Assembly (NCBI GenBank): GCA_021107855.1
Contig: JAIORZ010000011.1
Span: 133,686-197,685 of the forward strand
From: an archaeon
GTDB lineage: Archaea > Nanobdellota > Nanobdellia > Pacearchaeales > GW2011-AR1
Direction of reading: 5' to 3'
Length of the DNA: 64,000 nt
The position numbers and the translations under genes are program-made. The notes below the pieces were generated by a model. It was not told the DNA's origin and did no database searches. It worked only from the letters and a program-made list of their open reading frames with translations. This document shows, piece by piece, positions 57,853-64,000 of the stretch (position 1 is the first letter of the stretch; each line of letters begins with the position of its first letter).

Positions 57853-58368
57853 ATGAAGAAAGAGGAGAAGATAGAGACTGAGAAGATAGAGAAAAAAAGT
57901 ATAAAGAGGGGGACAGAACGGCGTTTTCATTGGAGGACTGTTTTGCTTTTTGTGGTTGTGATTGTTTTGGGTTGGCTAGTTTTTCAGGTTTTTTTTAGTT
58001 ATGAAGATTGTAAAAGTAGGCAGTGTTTTGATGAGAATTTGAGGGATTGTGATAAGGCGAAGTTTGTGGCGGGCGAGGATATGATTTTTGAGTATGTGAT
58101 TAAGGGTAAGGGTGGAGGAGGTTGTGAGGTTAGTGTTGAGTTGTTGCAAGGGGAGTTGAATAATGCGGATTCTAGGAAACTCGAGGGGCAGAAGATGCTT
58201 TGCACGTTGCCGTTGGGTGTTGTGATGAATCCGGAGAGTGATGTTGGGGTTTGTCATGGGTTGTTGAAGGAGGGGTTGCAGGATTTGATTATTGCTAAGT
58301 TGCATACTTATTTGGTTCAGAATTTGGGTAGGTTGAATTTGGAAATGTTGGGTATTCCGGAAGTTTAG
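57853..58368 (+). CDS. Single-pass membrane protein with exported Cys-containing domain
   Basis: 171 aa from ATG 57853. A charged cytoplasmic start (KKEEKIETEKIEKKS) and one transmembrane helix (TVLLFVVVIVLGWLVFQVFF) lead to a roughly 110-residue ectodomain with six cysteines (CKSRQC, CDKAKF, CEVSVE, CTLPLG, CHGLL). I do not recognise the family. The even number of exported Cys suggests disulfides and fits the DsbA-like protein elsewhere. Likely a small surface or periplasm-equivalent protein. Confidence 0.78.
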   Translation: MKKEEKIETEKIEKKSIKRGTERRFHWRTVLLFVVVIVLGWLVFQVFFSYEDCKSRQCFDENLRDCDKAKFVAGEDMIFEYVIKGKGGGGCEVSVELLQGELNNADSRKLEGQKMLCTLPLGVVMNPESDVGVCHGLLKEGLQDLIIAKLHTYLVQNLGRLNLEMLGIPEV

Positions 58369-58402
58369 GTAGATTTAAATTATTGAGGTTCTTTTTTTTG
58401 TT

Positions 58403-59191
58403 ATGAGTAAAATTAGGTTTGGTCCTGGGGGTTTGGGTCCGGTGAATGATGCGGTTGAGAATTTGGAAAAGTTTCATGAGTTGGGATTGAGGGCTTGTGA
58501 GATTGAGTTTACTTATGGTCCGTATATTAAGAACGAGGAGGACGCGAAGAGGATTGGGGAGAAGGCTAAAGAGCTTGGGATTTATTTGTCGATTCATGCG
58601 CCGTATTTTGTGAATTTGAATTCTAAGGAAGAGGAAAAGGTTGAGGCGAGTAAGAAGAGGATTTTGAGATGTTGCGAGATTGCGTCGTGGCTTGGGGCGA
58701 AGCGGGTTATTTTTCATGCGGGGTTTTATATGGGGATGGATAAGGATGAGGTTTTTGATAAGATTAAGGGTGGTATCGTTGAGGTGATGAAGGTGGTTAA
58801 GAAGGAGGGTTGGGATGTTGAGATTTGTCCGGAGGTGATGGGGAAGGTGAATGTTTTTGGGTCGATTGATGAGATTTCCAGGTTGGTTAAGGAGACGGGG
58901 TGTGGGGCTTGTATTGATGTTGCGCATGTTTTGGCGAGATATAAGAAGTATGAGTTTGATGAGATTGAGAAGGTGTTTCCAGGGAAGAAGTGGCATGTCC
59001 ATTTTTCGGGGATTGAGTATGGGGAGAAGGGGGAGCGGAAGCATGTGAAGACGGAGAAGGGAGAGTGGCGGAAGGTTTTGGGTTGGTTGAAGGGGTTGGA
59101 CAAGGATGTTGTTTTGATTTGTGAAGCTCCGGATCCGGTTGGGGGTTCTGTCGAGGGGTTGAAGGTTTGGTCTCAAACGACATACCATTGA
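58403..59191 (+). CDS. nfo: Endonuclease IV (AP endonuclease, TIM barrel)
   Basis: 262 aa. Starts MSKIRFGPGGLGPVNDAVEN with the metal ligands visible along the barrel: LSIHAPYFVNL, VIFHAGFYMG, ICPEVMGK, CIDVAHV, WHVHFSGIEYG and ICEAPDP. It cuts DNA 5' to abasic sites in base excision repair; it may instead be a sugar-isomerase-like relative, though the ligand set favours Nfo. TATA-like TTTAAAT lies 26 nt upstream. The gene-free 47 bp after it holds two tiny GC-rich inverted repeats. Confidence 0.9.
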   Translation: MSKIRFGPGGLGPVNDAVENLEKFHELGLRACEIEFTYGPYIKNEEDAKRIGEKAKELGIYLSIHAPYFVNLNSKEEEKVEASKKRILRCCEIASWLGAKRVIFHAGFYMGMDKDEVFDKIKGGIVEVMKVVKKEGWDVEICPEVMGKVNVFGSIDEISRLVKETGCGACIDVAHVLARYKKYEFDEIEKVFPGKKWHVHFSGIEYGEKGERKHVKTEKGEWRKVLGWLKGLDKDVVLICEAPDPVGGSVEGLKVWSQTTYH

Positions 59192-59238
59192 GTGGCACGA
59201 GAACCTGCGAGTAGGTGACCCTGGTGGTCCCGAAAGAT

Positions 59239-59502
59239 TTATAGTTCGAATTCGTCGATGAAGTTTATTATTGTGAGATATTTCTCTAGATATTTTTGAC
59301 CTTTTTCTGTTAATGTGATTGTTTTATTTTTTCCATATGTTTCTTTTATGAATTTTTTGTTTAATAATTCTAAATAGTATTTTTTGAATTGAGAGGACGA
59401 GAGGTTTGATTTTCTGAGTAGTGGCGTTGGTCTTATTGAGTGATTGTTTTGGATAATTTTTAAAATGTCTCTTATAATTTCTAACTTGTTTCTTTTTGCC
59501 AT
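59239..59502 (-). CDS. Winged-helix transcriptional regulator
   Basis: 87 aa. The helix-turn-helix is seen in TPLLRKSNLSSSQFKKYYLE, followed by a wing (KETYGKNKTITLTEKGQKYL), matching small archaeal single-domain winged-helix regulators with a C-terminal dimer helix. It starts one base after the stop of the membrane protein gene upstream, so the pair is an operon and it may regulate it. DNA target unknown. Confidence 0.85.
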   Translation of the reverse strand: MAKRNKLEIIRDILKIIQNNHSIRPTPLLRKSNLSSSQFKKYYLELLNKKFIKETYGKNKTITLTEKGQKYLEKYLTIINFIDEFEL

Positions 59503-59503
59503 T

Positions 59504-60211
59504 TTAATTTGTTTTTTTGATAACCTTATATAAAATTGATAGGAATATTCCGAGAGATGTTAGGTAGATGAATAATTGGAATGTTTGTAGAAAATTGGGG
59601 ACGAGGATGTCTATGATGTTGAGTATCCAGAAGAAGAAAAGCATTAGGTAGATAATGTAGAGGTTGGTGGGTTTTTTCTTTTTGGGTTGTTTGTGGGATA
59701 GGTATACTGTGAGGGAAATGAAGGCGAATAGTAGTATGTTTATGATTAGATAGGCGGTTGGACTTCTAAATAGGATAGTTGTTGTGGCTATAGCGAGTGA
59801 GGTTAGGTGGAAGAGAAGTATTGTCGATTTCCATTTCCATTTTTTCCACATTACACTATAGAGGAGGTAGAAGATTGCCATTGAGCTGAAGTACATGAAC
59901 ATGAAGAGTGTTATGCTTCCGAAGATTGGGAAGAAGGTTAGGAGTTCGCTTTTTTCGAAATAGAACAAGATGATTTTTATGAAGGACCTGAAGAAATAGG
60001 CGAGGGCGAAGAAGAGGAAGGCTTGTCTGAAGTATTTTATTCCTTTGTGGGAGGTTAAATTGTATAGTTCTTTTGTGCCGAAGTAAATCATTAGGCTGCA
60101 GGCGATTATTATGAAGGAGTAGATTATTTCTCCTTGTATCCCGGAGTTCATTATTTTTCCGAGACCTTGTCCCATGCCTTGTTCGATTGCTCGTCCTGTC
60201 ATTGGTGCCAT
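59504..60211 (-). CDS. Polytopic membrane protein, seven helices
   Basis: 235 aa with about seven hydrophobic segments (IIYSFIIIACSLMIYFGTKE, FLFFALAYFFRSFIKIILFY, LFMFMYFSSMAIFYLLYSVM and four more) and a Met/Gly-rich N-terminus (GRAIEQGMGQGLGKIMNSGI). No transporter motif is visible; the arrangement resembles seven-helix histidine-kinase-type sensor modules without the kinase. It is co-transcribed with the winged-helix gene, suggesting a membrane sensor and regulator pair. That coupling is inferred. Confidence 0.78.
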   Translation of the reverse strand: MAPMTGRAIEQGMGQGLGKIMNSGIQGEIIYSFIIIACSLMIYFGTKELYNLTSHKGIKYFRQAFLFFALAYFFRSFIKIILFYFEKSELLTFFPIFGSITLFMFMYFSSMAIFYLLYSVMWKKWKWKSTILLFHLTSLAIATTTILFRSPTAYLIINILLFAFISLTVYLSHKQPKKKKPTNLYIIYLMLFFFWILNIIDILVPNFLQTFQLFIYLTSLGIFLSILYKVIKKTN

Positions 60212-60230
60212 TTTTGTATAATGTGTTCTA

Positions 60231-60240
60231 GGTTTAAATA
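60231..60240 (-). promoter_or_regulatory. TATA box of the seven-helix membrane protein
   Basis: TATTTAAACC on the minus strand centred about 25 nt before ATG 60211. Confidence 0.6.
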
Positions 60241-60323
60241 GTTTTAAGGGGGGTGGATTTGAAGTCCATCTTTTTTATAAAGAAATTTTATTTTAGTTGA
60301 TTAATTAAATCATGGGAGGTAAA

Positions 60324-60740
60324 ATGAAAATGAAAAATAGAAAAACAATGAGTATGTTGGCCTTGGGAATAGTTGCTCTTTTGGGGGTTGGCTTTGTTGC
60401 TGCTTACCAAGGTGATTATTCAGTGAAAGGATCGGACTATTCGGAAGATAGACATGAGGCCATGGAAGAAGCTTTCGATAATCTTGATTACGATGCGTGG
60501 GTTGCTTTGATGGCTGAAACTGGAAGGCACTCTAGAGTTATGGAAGTTGTAAATGAAGGCAATTTTGCGGTGTTCGTGGAAGCTCACGAGGCTGGAGAGG
60601 TTGGAAATCTTGAACGTGCTGCTGAATTGAGAACTGAACTTGGTTTGGGTAATGGACAGGGTTCTCGAAATGGGTCTGGTTTTGGAGGCGGACAGGGCAT
60701 GCATAAAGGTTCGATGCAAGGAGCTGGAATGAGGAGATAA
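60324..60740 (+). CDS. Small exported helical protein with Gly/Met-rich tail
   Basis: 138 aa from ATG 60324, which follows a GGGAGGT Shine-Dalgarno; the track's ATG 60312 lies before that site. Signal peptide TMSMLALGIVALLGVGFVAA. The mature part is a helical bundle (YDAWVALMAETGRHSRVMEV, then NFAVFVEAHEAG), a pattern I have seen in exported proteins of DPANN and candidate-phyla bacteria, with a Gly/Ser/Met tail (GQGMHKGSMQGAGMRR). Function unknown. Confidence 0.8.
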   Translation: MKMKNRKTMSMLALGIVALLGVGFVAAYQGDYSVKGSDYSEDRHEAMEEAFDNLDYDAWVALMAETGRHSRVMEVVNEGNFAVFVEAHEAGEVGNLERAAELRTELGLGNGQGSRNGSGFGGGQGMHKGSMQGAGMRR

Positions 60741-60849
60741 GGAAACTGATTCGGGTATATTTTTTTAATCTATAAATGGACGACAAATCCATAATGTTTA
60801 TAATGTTCAAATTGTGTTTAATTGGCAAGAGCTATAAGGAGGTAACTTA

Positions 60850-61500
60850 ATGAAAAAAATATTTATAATTATTGGTGTTGTTTTGATGTTGGGGCTGGTT
60901 TTTGCTGCGGAGAGTCCTGGTATTCATGAGCCTGGGACTGGGCTTGCAAATCCAGAGTTGATGGCACAAGGTAGCGGACAAGGGGGCGTGAATGGCACGC
61001 AGCTTAGTAATATTGGCGAAGGTCAAAAGATTCAACTTCAGGCTGGGGAGCATATTGGAGAGGATGGTCAGCGGATGATGATTCAAACAGAATCAAATAA
61101 TCAGATGAGGTTAGAAGTTGGTGGAGAATCTGCTAAGACTTCGATGAAGATTGACCAAGAGATGACTAACGGAAAAACTAAGTTGACCACACAGCTTTCT
61201 AATGGGAAGAACGCGGAGATTAAGGTTATGCCTGATGTTGCTTCTAATACTGCTCTGGAAAGATTGAGGTTGAAAACTTGTTCTGAGGAAAATGGATGTT
61301 CTATTGAATTGAAGGAAGTTGGAGCTGGAGATAAGGCGAGTCTTGCTTATGAGGTTAAGACAGAAAGACAGTCTAGGTTTCTTGGAGTTTTCGGAGCTAA
61401 GATGCAAGTTCAGGCTCAGGTAGATGCTGAAACTGGGGAGGTTTTGGATATCAAAAAGCCTTGGTGGGCGATTTTGGCTAGTGAACCAGCAGAGGAATAA
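60850..61500 (+). CDS. Exported beta-rich protein with C-terminal Trp motif
   Basis: 216 aa. A strong Shine-Dalgarno (AAGGAGGTAA) precedes the ATG. Signal peptide KIFIIIGVVLMLGLVFAAES, then Gln/Gly-rich stretch and a beta-rich domain. The end, KKPWWAILASEPAEE, includes a PWWA phrase. Two cysteines (TCSEENGCSI) could pair. It follows the preceding exported gene by 109 bp. No function is recognisable. Confidence 0.8.
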   Translation: MKKIFIIIGVVLMLGLVFAAESPGIHEPGTGLANPELMAQGSGQGGVNGTQLSNIGEGQKIQLQAGEHIGEDGQRMMIQTESNNQMRLEVGGESAKTSMKIDQEMTNGKTKLTTQLSNGKNAEIKVMPDVASNTALERLRLKTCSEENGCSIELKEVGAGDKASLAYEVKTERQSRFLGVFGAKMQVQAQVDAETGEVLDIKKPWWAILASEPAEE

Positions 61501-61534
61501 TCTTTAAAAGAATTTTTTTATTTTTTTAACTTAA

Positions 61535-61544
61535 TTTTAAATAG
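61535..61544 (+). promoter_or_regulatory. TATA-like box of adk
   Basis: TTTTAAATAG centred 25 nt before ATG 61565. Confidence 0.6.
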
Positions 61545-61564
61545 TGTCTTGATTTTAAGGCACT

Positions 61565-62173
61565 ATGAAATTAATTTTTATTGGACCTCAGGGTTCAGGT
61601 AAGGGGACGCAGGCGAAGATGATTGCTGAGAAGTTTGGGCTTTGTCATATTTCTGTTGGGGATTTATTGAGAAAAGCTAAAGGGAAGATAAAGGAGGAGA
61701 TAGATAAGGTGATGAATGCTGGGAAGCTTGTGCCGGATGAGTTTGTTGAGGAGCTGTTGTTGAAGAAAGTTTCTGGGAATGGATGTGCGAAGGGATATAT
61801 TCTTGATGGTTATCCTAGGAATGTTAAGCAGTTGGATTTTTTTGAGAAGAATTTTGATGTCGATAAGGTTTTTGAAATTTCGATTAGTGATGATGAGAGT
61901 GTGAGGCGGATTTTGGGTCGGAGAAGTTGTTCAAAATGTGGGGCGATTTTTAATGTGAATAGTTTTCCTAAGCCTAAGGTTGATGATGTCTGTGATAACT
62001 GTGGTGGGAAGTTGATAAAAAGGAAGGATGACAATGAGGGGGCTTTGAGAAAGAGGTTGGGGATTTATCATAGGGAGACAGAGAGGATTTTGAAGATGCA
62101 TGATTTTGTTAAGATCGATGGAGAGCAAGATATTGAGAAAGTTTTTGAGGATATTGTTAAGGTTTTAGGTTGA
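61565..62173 (+). CDS. adk: Adenylate kinase, zinc-LID type
   Basis: 202 aa. GPQGSGKGT P-loop, ISVGDLLR, GYILDGYPRN and a LID with CSKCGAIF...CDNCGG, the four-Cys zinc site typical of bacterial and some archaeal short Adk. It interconverts ATP + AMP and 2 ADP. This is the bacterial-like family rather than the trimeric archaeal AdkA. Stop abuts the convergent RHH gene by 2 bp. Confidence 0.95.
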   Translation: MKLIFIGPQGSGKGTQAKMIAEKFGLCHISVGDLLRKAKGKIKEEIDKVMNAGKLVPDEFVEELLLKKVSGNGCAKGYILDGYPRNVKQLDFFEKNFDVDKVFEISISDDESVRRILGRRSCSKCGAIFNVNSFPKPKVDDVCDNCGGKLIKRKDDNEGALRKRLGIYHRETERILKMHDFVKIDGEQDIEKVFEDIVKVLG

Positions 62174-62175
62174 GA

Positions 62176-62451
62176 TTATTTTAGCTGGTTTTCTTTTTCC
62201 AAGTCTTCTTTTTGCTGGCGTTCTTCTTCTATCATTCTGTCTCTTAATTCGGAGATTCTTTCTAGGATTCGTTTTGCTTTTTCTGGGGAGTCTCGTGCGG
62301 TGTTTAGGACATATAATATCTTTCTTAGAATATCATCATAGGATTCTCGTTTATGTTCTCGAAGTTTTTCAATACGTATTTTCGTTTCTTCTAGGAGTTT
62401 TATCGTCGTGATTTTCTCTCCCGGAGTTTTCTTTTTCTTTTTGTTACTCAT
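62176..62451 (-). CDS. Ribbon-helix-helix regulator
   Basis: 91 aa. After a Lys-rich start comes EKITTIKLLEETKIRIEKLR and KRESYDDILRKILYVLN, the strand-helix-helix of Arc/MetJ-type regulators and VapB-like antitoxins, then a long charged helix. No toxin gene adjoins it. A perfect palindrome lies in its promoter (62466-62481), suggesting autoregulation. Confidence 0.82.
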   Translation of the reverse strand: MSNKKKKKTPGEKITTIKLLEETKIRIEKLREHKRESYDDILRKILYVLNTARDSPEKAKRILERISELRDRMIEEERQQKEDLEKENQLK

Positions 62452-62465
62452 TTTTACGATATAAT

Positions 62466-62481
62466 GTATACCAAAGTATAC
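62466..62481. promoter_or_regulatory. Palindromic operator of the RHH gene
   Basis: GTATAC-CAAA-GTATAC, a perfect inverted repeat 15-30 bp upstream of the RHH start codon and within the likely core promoter. Short repeated half-sites are what dimeric RHH proteins bind. Confidence 0.65.
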
Positions 62482-62567
62482 TTTTTAAACTTTTTCGTCT
62501 CTGCGGAATTACAACAAACGTAAGGTTTATATAGCTTTTGGGGGTTAAAATATTAACTAAATTCAAA

Positions 62568-63764
62568 ATGAAAAATATGAAAAGAAATGTACTTTTGATT
62601 CCTTTTGTTGCAGTTTTAACTTTGTTAGTTGCTACTTTCGCTTCGGCTGGGTTGGCTACTAATATTTACACCGAGTTTAATGGTGTTACGTTGGGTTCTA
62701 ATACTGTGGTTGGCGATGTTGATAATGTTGTTCCTGTGAGGGTTACGTTTGATTCTATTGCTGATGAGGAAAATGTTAGAGTAAAAGTTTATATGGAAGG
62801 TCACCGGGACGATGTCTCTGTCCGTACGGATAGGTTCGATATTGAAAATGGTAACACTTATACTAAGCTTTTGTCTTTGAGATTGCCTTCTGATTCTAAT
62901 GATTTGTCTGAGGAATATACTCTTTATGTAGAGATTATTTCTAAGGATGATCAGACTGAAGAGACGTATACTATTAGTATGCAGCGAGAATCTTATACTT
63001 TTGAAGTTTTGTCTGTTGACTATTCTTCGAAGGTTGTTGCTGGTGACGTTTTTCCTGTTTCTGTCGTTGTAAAGAACGTCGGTTATAATAGGATGGATGA
63101 CACATACGTTCTTGTTTCTATCCCTGCTTTGGGTGTTTCCACTCGAGGTTATGTTGGCGATTTGATTCCAACTGAGGATTACGTTGACTACGACGATGAA
63201 GAAGATTCTATGTATCGTACTGTTTATTTGAAGATTCCGTCTAGCGCCATTAGTGGTGTTTATGATATGGAAGTTGAAGTTTACAATAGCGATGCTGAAA
63301 CTACTGTTACTAAGTTGATTAGTATTGGTAGTTCTGTCTCTAGTTCTGTCTTGGCTGCTGTAAAGAATCAAGATTTGATGAAGGGAGAAACTGTAACTTA
63401 CGATATGATTATTGTTAATTCTGCGGATGACATTAAGGTTTTCAATATTAAGACTATCTCTGGCGATGCTTTGATTGTGTCGGCTCCTGCGGTTGTTACT
63501 GTTGGTCCAGATGCGAGCGAGACTGTCCAGATTAGTGTTACTGCGTCCAGCGACGCTGAAATTGGAACTTATACCTTCTCTGTAGATGTTGATGGTAGTC
63601 AAACTGTTTTCGGCGCGAATATTGTTGGGACTTCGGTTTCGACTTCTGTTGTTGCTTTGACAGTTATCCTTGTGATTATCTTTGTTGTACTTCTGGCTGT
63701 TTTGGTTATTCTTCTTACTAAGAAAGAAAAGCCGATAGATGAAGTAGAAACTAGTTACTATTAA
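62568..63764 (+). CDS. S-layer-like surface protein with C-terminal anchor
   Basis: 398 aa from ATG 62568 (MKNMKRNVLLIPFVAVLTLL). Signal peptide ends near FASAG. Beta-sandwich domains of the NEW3/CARDB S-layer type follow (NVVPVRVTFDSIADEENVRV, VFPVSVVVKNVGYNRMDDTY, then VTVGPDASETVQISV). One C-terminal transmembrane helix (VILVIIFVVLLAVLVILL) and an acidic tail close it. No cysteines in the body, unlike the Cys-rich surface proteins at 2-17 kb. C is common at the third codon position, suggesting high expression. Likely an abundant envelope component. Confidence 0.87.
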   Translation: MKNMKRNVLLIPFVAVLTLLVATFASAGLATNIYTEFNGVTLGSNTVVGDVDNVVPVRVTFDSIADEENVRVKVYMEGHRDDVSVRTDRFDIENGNTYTKLLSLRLPSDSNDLSEEYTLYVEIISKDDQTEETYTISMQRESYTFEVLSVDYSSKVVAGDVFPVSVVVKNVGYNRMDDTYVLVSIPALGVSTRGYVGDLIPTEDYVDYDDEEDSMYRTVYLKIPSSAISGVYDMEVEVYNSDAETTVTKLISIGSSVSSSVLAAVKNQDLMKGETVTYDMIIVNSADDIKVFNIKTISGDALIVSAPAVVTVGPDASETVQISVTASSDAEIGTYTFSVDVDGSQTVFGANIVGTSVSTSVVALTVILVIIFVVLLAVLVILLTKKEKPIDEVETSYY

Positions 63765-63794
63765 TTAAGAATTTTTTATTTTTATTTTTATTTT

Positions 63795-63822
63795 GCCCTC
63801 ATTTGGGGGCTTGATCCTTTTT
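63795..63822 (+). terminator. Hairpin terminator after the S-layer-like gene
   Basis: GCCCTC-ATTT-GGGGGC (one T-G pair) followed by TTGATCCTTTTT. Confidence 0.65.
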
Positions 63823-63833
63823 GGGTTGGGTAA

Positions 63834-63843
63834 TTTTATAAAG
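63834..63843 (+). promoter_or_regulatory. TATA box of the pilin-like gene
   Basis: TTTTATAAAG centred 25-26 nt before ATG 63864. Confidence 0.7.
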
Positions 63844-63863
63844 TTGGGTTTCCTGTTGTTTTT

Positions 63864-64000
63864 ATGAGGATTGGAAATCGTGGCTTGTCGCCTTTGATTG
63901 CGAGTGTTTTTTTGATTGTGTTGGCTTTGGTTATATCGTCTTTGGTTTATTCGTGGTCGTATGGTTTTATTCGTGGGAAGGCGGATGTGAATGGTCTTTC
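63864..64000 (+). CDS. Pilin/archaellin-like protein (3' end outside window)
   Basis: 45 codons are visible: MRIGNRGLSPLIASVFLIVL followed by ALVISSLVYSWSYGFI. A short basic leader, then RGLSPLIASV and a long hydrophobic helix match archaeal type IV pilin N-termini (class III signal, cut before or near the LSPLIA stretch). The helix forms the pilus core. The rest of the gene lies beyond the window, so its kind (pilin, archaellin or other) is open. Confidence 0.75.
   Translation, partial: MRIGNRGLSPLIASVFLIVLALVISSLVYSWSYGFIRGKADVNGL

Noticed and set aside
59192-59238. Third copy of the long-hairpin element at the nfo convergent junction
   Set aside because: It has only two 4-bp inverted repeats (ACCT/AGGT and GACC/GGTC) and lacks the GCGTACC core.

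Overview
The window comes from an archaeon, most likely a DPANN lineage of the Pacearchaeota/Woesearchaeota type (assignment inferred from gene content; no 16S rRNA is present). Archaeal markers are RNA polymerase subunits RpoH, RpoB and RpoA, Alba, an Sm-like protein, eS17, eL30, eL41, archaeal NusA, archaeal-type DnaG primase, clamp loader RfcS/RfcL, EF-2 with a diphthamide loop, aEF1A, EndA, RNase Z and TtuA-like tRNA thiolase. Most single genes carry a TATA box (TTTATAAAG-like) 25-26 nt before the start codon, so they look leaderless; some genes in operons or with leaders carry Shine-Dalgarno motifs. The + strand is G/T-rich throughout, and minus-strand genes are A/C-rich in their sense strand, a strong strand asymmetry.

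Layout. 1-11.4 kb: a surface-protein locus of four large exported proteins (one cut by the window edge), an AbrB-like protein, and a MoxR/DUF58/VWA trio. 11.4-20.6 kb: MinD-like ATPase, a Tat-exported SleB-like hydrolase, tRNAs Cys, Arg, Met and Gln, RNase Z, Sm-like protein, a Cys-rich surface protein, Alba, eS17, EndA and a 40-bp tandem repeat. 20.6-28.9 kb: MGMT domain, eL41, ProRS, an RsuA/RluB-type pseudouridine synthase, RfcS/RfcL, a DsbA-like membrane protein, TtuA-like enzyme, thymidylate kinase. 28.9-36.5 kb: NrdR, NrdD, a separately encoded 40-aa glycyl-radical domain, NrdG, malic enzyme, an adhesin-like protein and a two-domain dCTP deaminase. 36.6-55 kb: tRNA-Lys and the transcription/translation operons (rpoH-rpoB-rpoA-eL30-nusA, uS12-uS7, EF-2, aEF1A), with at least six small unknown genes and a GH71-like/LamG glycosidase inserted among them. 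55-64 kb: a frameshifted gene, TPR protein, acidic microproteins, DnaG, endonuclease IV, membrane and exported proteins, adenylate kinase, an RHH regulator with a palindromic operator, an S-layer-like protein and the start of a pilin-like gene.

Most noteworthy: (1) the NrdD glycyl-radical domain is its own overlapping ORF with its own Shine-Dalgarno; (2) two ~100-bp long-hairpin elements with an almost identical core but different arms, each starting at a stop codon between convergent genes; (3) every tRNA gene has a partial tRNA copy within about 200 bp, same strand, on the side expected of an integration scar; (4) orphan small genes inside otherwise universal operons; (5) a Tat-exported peptidoglycan-hydrolase-like protein in an archaeon. 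No CRISPR array, insertion sequence or rRNA was seen.
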